A stretch of 64,000 nt of DNA, from the NCBI RefSeq assembly GCF_013402915.1, contig NC_050723.1, positions 434,001 to 498,000 on the forward strand. Direction: 5' to 3'. Numbering within the stretch: position 1 is the first letter of the stretch; each line of letters begins with the position of its first letter. The stretch comes from Zygotorulaspora mrakii. Taxonomy: Eukaryota > Ascomycota > Saccharomycetes > Saccharomycetales > Saccharomycetaceae. Under the pieces are notes generated by a model. The model saw nothing but the letters and a program-made list of their open reading frames with translations, did no database searches and was not told where the DNA came from. The position numbers were made by a program, and so were the translations under genes. Shown one piece after another: positions 30,904-41,426 of the stretch.

Positions 30904-31332
30904 ATGTCTGACGTTGAAGAAGTTATTGAAGTTCAAGAAGAAGTTGTTGAGCAAACAGCCGAAGTTACCATTGAGGATGCTGTCAAGGTTGTCTTGAGAA
31001 CCGCTTTGATCCACGACGGTTTGGCTAGAGGTTTGAGAGAATCTGCCAAGGCTTTGACCAAAGGTCAAGCCCAATTGGTTGTTTTGGTCAGCTCTGTTAC
31101 TGAGGACAACATCATCAAGTTAATCGAAGGTTTAGCTAATGACCCAGAACACAAAGTTCCATTGATCAAGGTTGCTGACGCCAAGCAATTAGGTGAATGG
31201 GCCGGTTTGGGTAAGGTCGACCGTGAAGGTAACGTCAGAAAGGTTGTCGGTGCCTCCGTTGTCGTTGTTACCAACTGGGGTGCTGAGACTGATGAACGTG
31301 CCATGATCTTGGAGCACTTTTCTCAACAATAA
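30904..31332 (+). CDS. RPS12: 40S ribosomal protein eS12
   Basis: 142-residue eS12, a component of the beak of the 40S subunit. It has the acidic N-terminal stretch (residues 1-25, Glu-rich), then DAVKVVLRTALIHDGLARGLRESAKAL and the L7Ae-like core with LVVLVSSVTEDN and VPLIKVADAKQLGEWAGLGKVDREG. It ends ILEHFSQQ. Codon use is strongly biased to preferred yeast codons (TTG, AGA, GGT, GTT/GTC), as expected for a very highly expressed gene and unlike its neighbours. No intron, as in S. cerevisiae. Convergent with RAD17, 133 bases apart. Confidence 0.97.
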   Translation: MSDVEEVIEVQEEVVEQTAEVTIEDAVKVVLRTALIHDGLARGLRESAKALTKGQAQLVVLVSSVTEDNIIKLIEGLANDPEHKVPLIKVADAKQLGEWAGLGKVDREGNVRKVVGASVVVVTNWGAETDERAMILEHFSQQ

Positions 31333-31465
31333 ATGCATTGAATTTCTTATCCCTTCGTATTTTTAGCACGTTTTTACATAAACTTAATAATACAAACTAA
31401 GAAAGAAAATATGTTCATTCTATTTCATTTTTTTAAGTATCAATTTTTTCTGTCCAGCTGAACAG

Positions 31466-32653
31466 TCAAAAGAATCTGGGTAAGCCATTGCTCATGAACG
31501 GAGCCTCTTCCTGTATTGCGTGCTCTCCTTCAATTTCAGCATCTTGTGCATTAGCTGTTCCATTCAGCTTGCCTAGTTCACGGGAGATTGCTGCATTTGT
31601 TGGCGCTGATGATATTGATCCGACAATCTTTTTTTTATAGATGACTGGTTTTATTGGCTCGCCTAACTCATTTGTTTCCATAAATATCTCGACATCCCTC
31701 ATAGAATTTTCATCTGTGATTTCCTTTTCCATTAAGCTCAATTCTATTACAATCCCAGGATAATCTTTGGGTAACTGGAGTCTGCTATTACTGCTGGTAG
31801 CTTTACTCTTGTTGGAAGACAATAGAATATCTTCTGTGAGACTTAGCACATTGACATTCAAAACCCCATGTGCATCTAATCTCAGTAACACCTTGCTCGA
31901 AATTTTTATACTCATCCTTAACTTGTCAAACAGATTGAAATCAAATAATGCAATGACTGGTTTACCGTAACAAAGGGTGGTGAAGTCCTCGTCAAATACT
32001 TCTAACTTTTCTAAAATCGTTTTCGCAGACGGTAAAACAATTTTAGATAGACCTAGCTTTGATTTTGATATTATAGCAAATATGTTCTGGCCTCCCTCTC
32101 GCAGTTCTGCGTACAGGTAACATTCGTCCTGACCACCGATTTCTTTAAGATCTTTCAGAGCTGTATGCAAAATATCGCCCTTAATCATACATTCAAATCG
32201 TATTCGATCACGATCAAGATCAAAGCCAGTATTGTCCATCTCATTGGCTAAAAAGGTTTCGTGCGTTACTCTTTCTGAAATGTATGAATCCTCAAAGATT
32301 AAAACAAAGGGGGATCCTTCCCCATTATGTGATAGGGTACATTCGACAATGTCATCGATATTCCGGTTAGCGACATTAACGCTATCTAAAACTTGGTTAA
32401 TTCGTACGCAAAATTTCGTGTGATCTGAAGAGTCATTCTCATAGGTATACGATATAAATAGTTCTTTGGAGAGGAAAAGCTGAATGCGTACTACCCGATT
32501 ATAAGTTCCAATAAATGAAAGCCCATCAGCGTCAATATAAGTTAAAATAAATGCTTTGCCGCCAAAAGGAGTAACGCAGTTGAGTGCAGTCGTTATATGT
32601 TCCAAATGCACAGTAGAGGCTGAAAACTTGGAACTTTTCGAGGTCACTTTCAT
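31466..32653 (-). CDS. RAD17: DNA damage checkpoint clamp subunit Rad17
   Basis: Subunit of the 9-1-1 clamp (Rad17-Mec3-Ddc1), loaded at damaged DNA to activate Mec1; related to Rad1 of other eukaryotes. 395 residues. The N-terminal PCNA-like fold starts KFSASTVHLEHITTALNCVTPFGGKA and has ADGLSF, followed by NIDDIVECTLSHNGEGSPFVLIFED (about 115-140), LKDLKEIGG and LPKDYPGIVIEL, all shared with S. cerevisiae Rad17. The divergent tail (about 340-395) ends GLPRFF, comparable to the Ile-Phe-Phe end of the S. cerevisiae protein. The first ATG (32653) is used; upstream codons open only from TTG. Divergent from PEX22 across 128 bases. Confidence 0.93.
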   Translation of the reverse strand: MKVTSKSSKFSASTVHLEHITTALNCVTPFGGKAFILTYIDADGLSFIGTYNRVVRIQLFLSKELFISYTYENDSSDHTKFCVRINQVLDSVNVANRNIDDIVECTLSHNGEGSPFVLIFEDSYISERVTHETFLANEMDNTGFDLDRDRIRFECMIKGDILHTALKDLKEIGGQDECYLYAELREGGQNIFAIISKSKLGLSKIVLPSAKTILEKLEVFDEDFTTLCYGKPVIALFDFNLFDKLRMSIKISSKVLLRLDAHGVLNVNVLSLTEDILLSSNKSKATSSNSRLQLPKDYPGIVIELSLMEKEITDENSMRDVEIFMETNELGEPIKPVIYKKKIVGSISSAPTNAAISRELGKLNGTANAQDAEIEGEHAIQEEAPFMSNGLPRFF

Positions 32654-32781
32654 CGACTTTTTTTTTTGGTGTTTACGATTATTCAATTTCAAACGCGCAA
32701 GATTCCAAGGCAATTAATATCATTTGTTATATAAGATATCATGCTTATGTAGTGTGCTAATTCTGAAAACCTTACAGCCTA

Positions 32782-33267
32782 ATGTCGAGCGGTCGCAGTC
32801 GTTATTCGGGTTCTAATTGGCAAAAAGTTGCCTGCACAGCTACTGGTATCGTGTTTGGTATAACTGCGGTCTGGTACTACGCTGTCAGACGCACCTCAAA
32901 ACCGGATAAAACAGAGAATGAACGTCTCAGTTCATTTACTTCTCAATGCATCCTAATGACTCCATCTATTAGCAAGTTAAAGACGATGGATTGGTCATCA
33001 GTGCTCAAATATGATGTCGTGTTGCTGGTGCCACCTGAGGTAGAATTCCTAGCTGACACAGACCTCGCCTCCAACAATAATTATAAAGTTCTGTATTGTG
33101 ACACTATGTCTGGCTTATGGTCCTGTATAAGGCACCTCCGAAAACATCAACTGATATATGTTTCAGAAGATCTCCAAGATACTATGCCGCAAGATATACC
33201 GAGATATGTGAAATCGATCATTGATTTGAAATCAAATGAAACCCTGCAATACTTCAATCTAAAATGA
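32782..33267 (+). CDS. PEX22: Peroxisomal membrane anchor of Pex4, Pex22
   Basis: Peroxisomal membrane protein that anchors the ubiquitin-conjugating enzyme Pex4, needed for recycling of the import receptor Pex5. 161 residues, somewhat shorter than S. cerevisiae Pex22. There is one N-terminal membrane segment (about 14-34) flanked by basic residues, then a cytosolic alpha/beta domain. Primary sequence is weakly conserved in this family; the call rests on size, topology, the ISKLKTMDWSSVLKYDVVLLVPPEVE segment and its position beside ACS1, matching YAL055W-YAL054C. Convergent with ACS1. Confidence 0.85.
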   Translation: MSSGRSRYSGSNWQKVACTATGIVFGITAVWYYAVRRTSKPDKTENERLSSFTSQCILMTPSISKLKTMDWSSVLKYDVVLLVPPEVEFLADTDLASNNNYKVLYCDTMSGLWSCIRHLRKHQLIYVSEDLQDTMPQDIPRYVKSIIDLKSNETLQYFNLK

Positions 33268-33933
33268 TTGTGAAATAGAAAGTGGCAGACTACAGGTCAA
33301 ATTTACTTTAAAAAAATAAGAAATTATTTTGCATAGGTTATTATCAGAAGAAAAATGTGGGTGCTAAATGTTGCTCGTTTTACAGTCAAATTGGTTCACT
33401 TTTGGCAAAATTGGCCAGTTCATCCATCTCTCGTACTGGGGCTACCGCATATGAAAGTCCTTGACAATAAATCATAACAAGGAGGCAGTATTAGCGACTG
33501 CTTTAGAACCTTTTCGGTATGTTTCTGAGGGAATTGGCGATGCATACGCGATATGATGTAATATCAATACACAGTTCGATGGCCTATAATACACAAGTTT
33601 AAGTTGTTCCCGCAAACTAGACAATCATCAAAGTACAAATGACGCGAACTTCCTGCAAAAAGGGTCCAGAAGAAAAAATTAATACGTAGCATGCAACTGA
33701 AAGAAGAAAAAGGTTATATTAATCTAAGTCATTATTTCTTTCATCATAAATAAACAGTTCGTATTAAATCAAATCATACTCAATTCAAATGAATAAAGAT
33801 AAGTTTGATTGAATGAATAGAAAATCCTTCTACAGTATAAGAGGAAGAAAATGTAGACGTATGAATGTAAAAAATGTTGTTACTCGGGACAAATGGGCCA
33901 TTATCTGAATAAAAATGATGGAAAAATAAATCC
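33268..33933. other. Convergent PEX22-ACS1 spacer
   Basis: 666 bases, AT-rich, with no supported gene. In S. cerevisiae SCP1 lies next to RAD17 on the chromosome XV copy; nothing like it is seen here. No tRNA or centromere elements were recognised. Confidence 0.45.
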
Positions 33934-36144
33934 TTAAAATTTAACAGAATCGATTAGATGTCTTACAACACCAGGATTGGACAGTGTTGATACATCACCC
34001 AGTTGATCAGCTTCATTTGCTAAAATTTTTCTCAGGATTCTTCTCATAATTTTTCCTGATCTCGTCTTCGGTAAATCATCAACCAACACTATTAATTTTG
34101 GTGCGGCAAAGGGTCCAATATCTTTTCTCACAGTTAAAATTAGATGTTTCTTAATGTCTTGTAGTTCTTGACCAGAGGCTAGAGACCAGCTCGATTTATT
34201 CTTCAAAACAACAAAAGCTGCAACAGCTTGCCCTGTAAGATCATCATTAAAACCAACGACTGCACACTCTGCTACGATTGAGTCTTCAATAATTGCAGCT
34301 TCAATCTCTGCAGTCGATAATCTATGACCTGATACATTAACAACATCATCAACACGACCTAATATCCAAATATAACCATCTTTGTCCCGTGCTGCACCAT
34401 CACCTGTGAAATAATGATTCGCATAAGGTCTCAAATAGGTATCTAAAAATCTATCATGATTTTTCCAAATTGATCTTGCAAATGATGGCCATGCATGCTT
34501 TATTGCAAGAACACCTTCAGCGTGCTCACCTACAATTTCATTACCAGTATTTGGATCCAAAATTGCAGGATTAATACCGAAAAATGGGAATGAAGCAGAT
34601 CCAGGTTTCATTGGAGTTACACCACCAGCTAAAGGAGTAACCAAATGAGATCCTGATTCCGTTTGCCAATAAGTATCAACAACTGGGATTTGACTTTTAC
34701 CGATCTTTTCAGAATACCAATCCCAAACTTCTGCAGCAATTGGTTCACCTACAGATCCTAAAGAACGTAACGTTTTGAGCGAATAACCTTCAATATGAGA
34801 ATCTCCTGCTCTTTTTAATAAACGCAAAGCCGTTGGGGCAACATAAAACTGGGTAACTTGATATTTATCAATAATGTCCCAATAACGTGAATAATTAGGA
34901 TAGGTTGGCGTGCCTTCAAAGACCAAAGTTGTACAACCATATAACAATGGACCATAAACTACATAGGTGTGACCAGTAATCCAGCCAACATCACCAGCAG
35001 TGAAAAATACATCCTCCTGATGCGTGTCAAAAGTATACCTCACACTTAATAAGGCACCCAATAAATAACCAGCCGTTGAGTGTTGAACACCTTTTGGCGC
35101 TCCAGTAGAACCCGAGGTATACAGTAAAAATAACGGATGTTCAGAATCAACAGGTTCACATGGACAATAATTTTTATACTTTTTGATTTCGATGTCCCAA
35201 TCCAGGTCTCTATTCTCCTTGAAATTGACATTTGGATTGTTGGTACGTTTATAAACTAAAACGTTTCTGACATTGGGAGTTTCCTTCAAGGCATCGTCGA
35301 CAATTCTTTTCGTTTCGACAATTTTCCCTCCTCTTTTAGATTCATCAGTAGTAATGACAACACGAGAATCTGCATCGTTAATACGGTCCCGTAAAGAGTT
35401 CGAAGAAAACCCAGCGAATATTACCGAATGGATTGCACCAACTCTCACAATCGCCAAAAGAGTAATTATAGCTTGCGGAATCATCGGCATATACACCGCA
35501 ACGGTATCCCCCTTTTTGACGTTCATCGAATTCGTCAACACTTGGGCAACTCTACAAACTTCCTCCAACAATTGACTATAGGTCAAACTGTAACCTTGAC
35601 CTGGCTCGTCGCCTTCGTAAATTATAGCAACTTTATTTGGAGACGACAGAGCGTGCCTGTCGACACAATTATAGCACGCGTTCAACTGGCCATTGAGAAA
35701 CCAAGCATTGTTTTCGAACGACGGCTTGCCCGTGGCTGGATCCGGGATGAATACCTGGTCGAAATCGACAAACCAGTTCAAAAATTCTCTTGCCCTTTCG
35801 CCAAAGAACTTCCCGGGATTCTCAATTGACTCTTTGTACAGTGTCTGGTACTCCTCAATGCCATTCAAATGGGGGCTGTAGTGACTTGCCAGCTCAGGCT
35901 TCAACCTGTCGGCTATAGTGCCCTGTTTAACCACGGGGACGCTAGTCAGATGCTCGTATTCATGCGCAGACTCTTTCTGTTTCCTCGTGCCATCCACAGA
36001 GACGCCGCCACCCGTGCCAGACGCAGCTGGCGCTGTGGAGTCTGTGGAGTCTGCCCCGGACATCTTGGACTTCAATTCATCGATCTTCGACATTGCGCTA
36101 CTGGCAATCTCCTTTGGTAAAGCTGCTGCTGCAATAGGTGACAT
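33934..36144 (-). CDS. ACS1: Acetyl-CoA synthetase 1
   Basis: Makes acetyl-CoA from acetate, ATP and CoA, for growth on non-fermentable carbon and for acetylation. The 736-residue protein is slightly longer than S. cerevisiae Acs1 because of a Ala/Ser/Thr/Gly-rich linker at about 30-55. Visible are [23 protein letters not shown], the AMP-binding P-loop [42 protein letters not shown] and the C-terminal [15 protein letters not shown], in which the Lys is the site of catalysis and acetylation control. The ATG giving MSPIAAAAL is chosen, as Acs1 begins MSP. A TATA box lies about 110 bases upstream. Divergent from FLC2 across a 1.3-kb region. Confidence 0.96.
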   Translation of the reverse strand: MSPIAAAALPKEIASSAMSKIDELKSKMSGADSTDSTAPAASGTGGGVSVDGTRKQKESAHEYEHLTSVPVVKQGTIADRLKPELASHYSPHLNGIEEYQTLYKESIENPGKFFGERAREFLNWFVDFDQVFIPDPATGKPSFENNAWFLNGQLNACYNCVDRHALSSPNKVAIIYEGDEPGQGYSLTYSQLLEEVCRVAQVLTNSMNVKKGDTVAVYMPMIPQAIITLLAIVRVGAIHSVIFAGFSSNSLRDRINDADSRVVITTDESKRGGKIVETKRIVDDALKETPNVRNVLVYKRTNNPNVNFKENRDLDWDIEIKKYKNYCPCEPVDSEHPLFLLYTSGSTGAPKGVQHSTAGYLLGALLSVRYTFDTHQEDVFFTAGDVGWITGHTYVVYGPLLYGCTTLVFEGTPTYPNYSRYWDIIDKYQVTQFYVAPTALRLLKRAGDSHIEGYSLKTLRSLGSVGEPIAAEVWDWYSEKIGKSQIPVVDTYWQTESGSHLVTPLAGGVTPMKPGSASFPFFGINPAILDPNTGNEIVGEHAEGVLAIKHAWPSFARSIWKNHDRFLDTYLRPYANHYFTGDGAARDKDGYIWILGRVDDVVNVSGHRLSTAEIEAAIIEDSIVAECAVVGFNDDLTGQAVAAFVVLKNKSSWSLASGQELQDIKKHLILTVRKDIGPFAAPKLIVLVDDLPKTRSGKIMRRILRKILANEADQLGDVSTLSNPGVVRHLIDSVKF

Positions 36145-36250
36145 TTTACAGGCAGCAAGGTTAATCTGCTCTCTCAGAAAAAGAACCCCAAAAGCAAAAC
36201 TGGCCAAAATCCTCGATCCTACCTTCCCACCTCCCCGAAAATCCCCCTGT

Positions 36251-36259
36251 TTATATATA
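36251..36259 (-). promoter_or_regulatory. ACS1 TATA box
   Basis: On the minus strand TATATATAA, 107-115 bases ahead of the ACS1 ATG, a typical TATA position for a strongly regulated yeast gene. Confidence 0.6.
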
Positions 36260-36803
36260 TTTCAGAAACAAGCCCATTTAATTTAAATCAATTGATTTCT
36301 GGACAACCTCCCCATACAATACCCCTCCCGGACTTTCGACTTTACACGCACAGCACACCGCTATCCACCCTGAGTCTCAATCCCAGCAAGGATTGCTGTT
36401 CTGGTCGTGACCCCGACACCGTCAATTCTGGTCATCGAAATCAATTCACATTCCGGTATCGAACAGAACGCCGTAGAACCGAACTAGCAGCTCATCTTAT
36501 TCGTGTGATCTGCTCTGGGAGCGTGCCAAAGCAGATCTAAAGCCTGGTGGGGTTGCGCCTGCAACGAACTGACCAAGTGCGTCAGCTAGCTGTCCGATTT
36601 CTCCGCTTTTGGGGATGCTATACTTTTCGGCTTTGTTGGACAATTGGACGAAAACAGGCCATTCTGCTTGTTCCCTTTGTTTTTCGGTTGAATGCACATT
36701 CCCCTTGGTATCCCTAAAAGATTGGGGTAACGCAGGTGGGGTAAGTCAGGTGGGGTGCAGGACCCTGGAATGCAACTGGCCGGGTATTCGGGCATGTGCT
36801 TGC

Positions 36804-36858
36804 CGGACACTGGGCACCGCTCTCCGGACAGCGGCAGTCGGACACGCCAGGTCGGACA
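36804..36858 (+). repeat. Array of four CGGACA motifs
   Basis: CGGACA at 36804, 36825, 36839 and 36853, i.e. spacings of 21, 14 and 14 bases. The last runs into the palindrome GACACTGTGTC (36855-36865). The same hexamer makes up the phased array between GDH1 and BDH1. It looks like a multi-site landing pad for a CGG-binding regulator. Confidence 0.6.
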
Positions 36859-36951
36859 CTGTGTCTCGCGTTTCGCCTCCCGTACGGCGACGCGTCAAAA
36901 ACGAAAACACACGCCAAAAATAAACTGCATCCTAACACCCCAGCATTGGCG

Positions 36952-36981
36952 CCCAGCACAGCACAGCCAGGCTGTGCTGGG
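36952..36981. repeat. 11-bp inverted repeat (possible cruciform)
   Basis: CCCAGCACAGC at 36952-36962 is the exact reverse complement of GCTGTGCTGGG at 36971-36981, with an 8-base spacer. An alternative inner pairing, GCACAGCC-A-GGCTGTGC (36961-36977), is also perfect. It lies near the middle of the ACS1-FLC2 spacer. Confidence 0.75.
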
Positions 36982-37467
36982 TGCGCTGGTGCAAAAGCTA
37001 GCTCATCTCATCATTCACGACGCGGTTTCCCTGTTTCATTCGCCATGCTATGGCAAAGGCAAAGTCGCATTGCGGGTTGTCTCCACGGCGTCTAAGCGAG
37101 GCCCGCGCTGCCTGTGTCGACGTCGGTGTCCGTATCTAGTCAGATCGTCATGCTGGAAAGACAGATTGGTTTTACCACTTTCCAGAAATGTAGGCTAAAT
37201 TCACACTTTTCGTCGCTTTCTCATTTATAGGTTTTTCGGAAAGGCCAGTTACTATATTTATACATAAAGGTATATAAGCGTTTTAGTGATTCCTCGCGGT
37301 GATCGGCAACAGGAACCTATCTGTATAGCGTAGGTAGCAGTATTACAGTTTGGCTGGACTAGAAGCGTGTGTTGGTAGCATTTTTTAAGAAGGTGTATCT
37401 CGACAGCATATAGTCATCCCACGGCGCGGCAAACACGGGATAATAGAGCAGATTCGAATCTGAGGCA

Positions 37468-39831
37468 ATGAGAGTTTCCGTAGTTGGTGTTTTTGCACTG
37501 GTACAATGGCTATTGAGTAGTTGCGTGTTTGGAGCTTCGTTGGCCACGCTGGGGTCGAGTGACTCGAGTTCCAACAATGAAACTGCGGTTGGTGTCAACT
37601 CGCGGCACGTGAAAACGTCCTCGTTGCTGACCTGTATGGAGAACTCGGGATTCACGGCTTCGTATTTTGACGTGAGGTTCTACCCCGACAACCAGACGGT
37701 GGTTTTCAAGATTAACGCGGTTACCACCATCAACTCGAATGTAACTGTCAAAGTTCAGGTCATCGCGTATGGGCTGAACATCATCGAAAGATCGTTCAAC
37801 CTTTGCTCCTTGAATGAGGCCACACTCTGTCCGCTTTCTTCCGGTAGGATCGACGTGGATTCGTTTTATCGGATAAATTCCGACATCACGAACCAAATCC
37901 CGAATGTGGCGTACACCATCCCAGATTTAGATGCGCAGGTTCGTGTGTTGGTTTACGATGAAACGGACAGCGATCAAAACAGTCCACTGGCCTGTGTTCA
38001 GGCCGTGTTGAGTAACGATAAAACAGTTCAAACCAAGTATGCCGCGTGGCCAATTGCTGCGATCTCCGGTTTGGGTGTTTTAACGTCGGGGTTTGTCTCC
38101 GTTATTGGTTACAGTACCACTTCGGCGCATATTGCAAGCAACTCAATATCTTTGTTTATTTATTTCCAGAATTTAGCTATAACGGCGATGATGGGTGTTT
38201 CTCGTGTTCCTCCAATTGCGGCAGCATGGACTCAGAACTTTCAATGGGCTATGGGGATCATCAGGGTTGAATTCATGCAAAAGATCTTCGACTGGTACGT
38301 GCAAGCAACGAGAGGTATTTCAACAGTTGTATTGGCAAACAAGGACGTGCTATCTATAAGCATTCAAAAGAGAAATGTCGACAGATTGGTGAAGAGAATT
38401 ACTTTGGCCTCTTCAAGGGATTATAGTTTTGATTCCATCCTAGAGGATTCTTCATTATACACAACGACAGAGAGAAATACAACAGAGTTTTCCTCCAAGA
38501 TTCTAGTTCTACGTGGTATTGAGCGTGTGGCTTTCAAAGCAGATATTGAATTGTCGAATTTTTTCCTCACTGGTATAGTTTTTTTCCTCTTCTTTCTATT
38601 CGTCGTTATCGTTTCTCTGATTTTCTTCAAAGCATTATTGGAAGTTCTAACTCGTGCTAGATTGATGAAAGAGACTTCAAACTTCTTCCAATACAGAAAG
38701 AACTGGGGTAGCATTATTAAAGGTACTTTATTCAGACTGGCTATATTGGCTTTCCCTCAAGTTTCTCTACTATGTATTTGGGAATTTACTCAACAGGATT
38801 CTCCTGCTATTATGGTTGACGCTGTCATTATTTTAATTATTGTCGCGGGTTTACTAGTTTTTGGGACAACGAGAGTGATGATTAAAGGTAGAGAGTCTTC
38901 TAGACTATATAAGAACCCTGCCTATTTGTTATTTGGTGACGCTGAATTTCTTAACAAATATGGGTTTTTATATACTCAATTCAGAGCAGACGCTTACTGG
39001 TGGCTACTACCTTTACTAATGTATAGCTTTTTGAGATCGCTGCTTGTAGCAGTCTTACAGGAATACGGGAAACCTCAAGCAATGATTATCTTCATTATCG
39101 AACTGGCCTATTTCATTTGTTTGTGTTGGATCAGGCCTTATTTGGACAAAAGAACAAACATTTTCAACATTACTATCCATGTGGTTACTACCATAAATTC
39201 CCTTTTCTTTTTGTTTTTCAGCAACCTGTTTAATCAACCAGCTGTCGTGTCATCTGTGATGGCCGTTATTCTGTTTGTTCTGAATGCTGTTTTTGCACTG
39301 TTTTTGTTGATATTCACCATCGTTACATGCACTCTGGCCCTATTACATAGAAATCCGGATGCTCGCTATGAACCATTGAAAGATGATCGTGTTTCCTTCA
39401 TTCCAAAGATTCAAAATTCTTCAGGACAGCCATTCGATAATGACAAATCAGGTGCTGAACTATTTGAATTAAGGCAGGCCGCAATGGAATCTAATGAAAC
39501 AGATCAAGAAAAGTTAAAGCGTGAGGAGGCCTTCGGTGGTAATAACAGTAGAACTTTATTTGATGATGAAACTAGCACATACTCCGACTCTTCAAACAAA
39601 TATAGGCCATCGAATATCAATGTACCGCACTCACAACCCCTTCAACCAACTTCGGCTGTGCTGGGAACAGGTGGTTCGTTGATGAGTCAAGGTCATCCAA
39701 GGGCTGCAATGACTGAAACTTCCTCCAGCAGTTCCAATACAATAAGAAAGCCCGAAACAAGCTTTTATGGTAATGGCAACAGCAATACCAGTAGTTCTAG
39801 ATCTCCCTTTAACAGTACCTCTTATTTATAA
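37468..39831 (+). CDS. FLC2: TRP-like ER membrane protein of the Flc family
   Basis: Flc proteins are TRP-like membrane proteins of the ER linked to FAD transport, calcium release and cell-wall maintenance. 787 residues, close to Flc2. An N-terminal signal peptide (about 1-25) is followed by a lumenal ML-like domain with conserved Cys residues (about 45-185). A TRP-like region follows with roughly nine to ten membrane segments between 195 and 640, including WPIAAISGLG, MMGVSRVPPIAAAWTQNFQWAMGI, and YWWLLPLLMYSFLRSLLVA. The cytosolic tail (about 640-787) is polar, Ser/Asn-rich and probably disordered. One gene replaces the FLC2/YOR365C pair. FLC1-type identity is less likely given the gene order ACS1-FLC2. 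Confidence 0.93.
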   Translation: MRVSVVGVFALVQWLLSSCVFGASLATLGSSDSSSNNETAVGVNSRHVKTSSLLTCMENSGFTASYFDVRFYPDNQTVVFKINAVTTINSNVTVKVQVIAYGLNIIERSFNLCSLNEATLCPLSSGRIDVDSFYRINSDITNQIPNVAYTIPDLDAQVRVLVYDETDSDQNSPLACVQAVLSNDKTVQTKYAAWPIAAISGLGVLTSGFVSVIGYSTTSAHIASNSISLFIYFQNLAITAMMGVSRVPPIAAAWTQNFQWAMGIIRVEFMQKIFDWYVQATRGISTVVLANKDVLSISIQKRNVDRLVKRITLASSRDYSFDSILEDSSLYTTTERNTTEFSSKILVLRGIERVAFKADIELSNFFLTGIVFFLFFLFVVIVSLIFFKALLEVLTRARLMKETSNFFQYRKNWGSIIKGTLFRLAILAFPQVSLLCIWEFTQQDSPAIMVDAVIILIIVAGLLVFGTTRVMIKGRESSRLYKNPAYLLFGDAEFLNKYGFLYTQFRADAYWWLLPLLMYSFLRSLLVAVLQEYGKPQAMIIFIIELAYFICLCWIRPYLDKRTNIFNITIHVVTTINSLFFLFFSNLFNQPAVVSSVMAVILFVLNAVFALFLLIFTIVTCTLALLHRNPDARYEPLKDDRVSFIPKIQNSSGQPFDNDKSGAELFELRQAAMESNETDQEKLKREEAFGGNNSRTLFDDETSTYSDSSNKYRPSNINVPHSQPLQPTSAVLGTGGSLMSQGHPRAAMTETSSSSSNTIRKPETSFYGNGNSNTSSSRSPFNSTSYL

Positions 39832-41426
39832 ATAGATGAAGAGTACTTTCATTAGCATTCCAAACTAGGATTAGAGAAAGGGATTGAACTCACTTCAAGG
39901 TGTATATGAGTGTATAATGTATAATATGTGTATCATTTAAAATTGAAATCTCAAGCTCGTTAATATCTATGAAGATGCATCATCACGCGGTATAAATTAA
40001 ACACATATCAAAGATCTGCTCCGATTCAACCACAAAGCTGAGCAAGATGAATCTTTTTCTGGACATGCTACTTTTCGTTGCTTTCCATCTTTCTTCTGGA
40101 TCACTTTGATTTATTTGAAGTGTGTTCATATACTATAAACACCTAACTATTTAAAACATCAGATATTACATCCCACCGATATTTCCAACCTATGCTGCGT
40201 TCCATTTACAATATAGTAATCGGCAACCAGCACGTCGCACTGCCAAGCTACTAAATGTTAAACAGTTATCCAGCTTGATGACTGACAAACGTAAAGCACA
40301 ATTGGAAAAAGGGAGCGCAAATAGAGTCCGTTTAGCCTGATGTGAGAATCTACAATTAATTTCTGCCGTACTGTTTTTTTGGCGAACGAATTACTTCAGG
40401 GATGTACGTTAGCGGCTACAAATTGCCAGGTCATTTGAAATATAATGCTTCCTCTGATGCTACCAGATGGCTAAGCGACTGTTCAATCAAGATACGAGAT
40501 ATACTCTTTGAATAGATAAAACGGTTTCTCCGTATTGAAAATTTTACTATAAGCCTTTTATAGGTATCTTCTCTGATGATATGAAGAAGAAGGAAAGTAC
40601 AGGAAATATGAAGGTAGACTGCCCACATGAAAAGCTCTATTGCAGTAGGAAATTTCAGCAACACTTCCGCCCAGTTCTTCTAGCGATGAAAACGACAGTA
40701 GCGCCTTTAAAAATGTTATCAATGTGCCAATTGTTAGGGCGTTTTTGCGCATGACAACCCCCTCTCCCATAGATCTGAGCACTAGATACTACAGGCAGCT
40801 CGAGGAGCCATACAAACGTAAGAGGGAAATAAGTAAGATGGGGTCCCACAAGTCCGATAATTGTCAAGAGAATTTCACCTGAAATGTGAAAAAGCCTATG
40901 TGCTTCAAGGTGAGACAGAACATAACCTCAAAGTGATTCTGTTACGAAACTTAACGGATGGACAACTCAAAAGTTGTCAAGCTGCGCTTAGAAAAGCGTG
41001 CTTTTCAGTAATTTGAAACCGAATGCACCTGCATATTAACGAACTCTTTAACGGAGTTTTTGGAATGGTTAGCTTATTGTAATGTAGCTTTAGAAGACCG
41101 AACGGCTGCCTCGGAAAGACAATATAACTGTTATATCGTCCTGGTGCTATGAAGGGCTATGAATAATAACTTAAAGTACACCAACGACTGGATCACTTAA
41201 GACTCTGGAGTTGTGGTAAAGGAGACTCTCCGGATAATACGTGTGATCTACAAGACAGATATGCGATCTACAGCTCAAAAATGCAGGGAAGAAAACTTTG
41301 TTTTCATGTAACCATCAAGCGAAATGGTTTGTCCGTTTTTTCTCATTGGTACCAGAGAAAAAAAATATAAGCTCCTTACACTATTGCAGATTTAAAGGGT
41401 CAAAGTCAGTTTCAATTAGTAATGGC
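39832..41426. other. Spacer upstream of OAF1/PIP2
   Basis: 1.6 kb between tandem genes, the longest empty stretch in the conserved block. Open frames of up to 77 codons on the minus strand (40431-40867) do not resemble known proteins. The 130 bases just before the OAF1 ATG are open in frame but contain no ATG. I saw no clear regulatory motif that I would defend. Confidence 0.45.

Larger units (their letters stand above)
36145..37467. other. Divergent ACS1-FLC2 regulatory region
   Basis: 1.3 kb without a supported gene, locally much richer in G+C (about 36720-37140) than other spacers. It contains a repeated CAGGTGGGGT (36733-36742, 36747-36756; GTGGGG is Mig1-like), the CGGACA array, an 11-bp inverted repeat and TATA boxes for both genes (FLC2: TATATAAG at 37271-37278). 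Small open frames on both strands look like by-products of the high G+C. Confidence 0.5.

Noticed and set aside
33268..33933. Possible centromere in an AT-rich convergent spacer
   Set aside because: No CDEI (RTCACRTG) next to an AT-rich core with a CDEIII (TTCCGAA) was found here or in other spacers.
36497..37198. Several overlapping open frames of 66-147 codons in the ACS1-FLC2 spacer
   Set aside because: They overlap on both strands in a G+C-rich stretch with few stop codons, and none has conserved-looking sequence or a family signature.
39832..41426. Possible gene relic in the long spacer before OAF1
   Set aside because: Minus-strand frames around 40431-40867 are in different frames and show no resemblance to any protein I can name.
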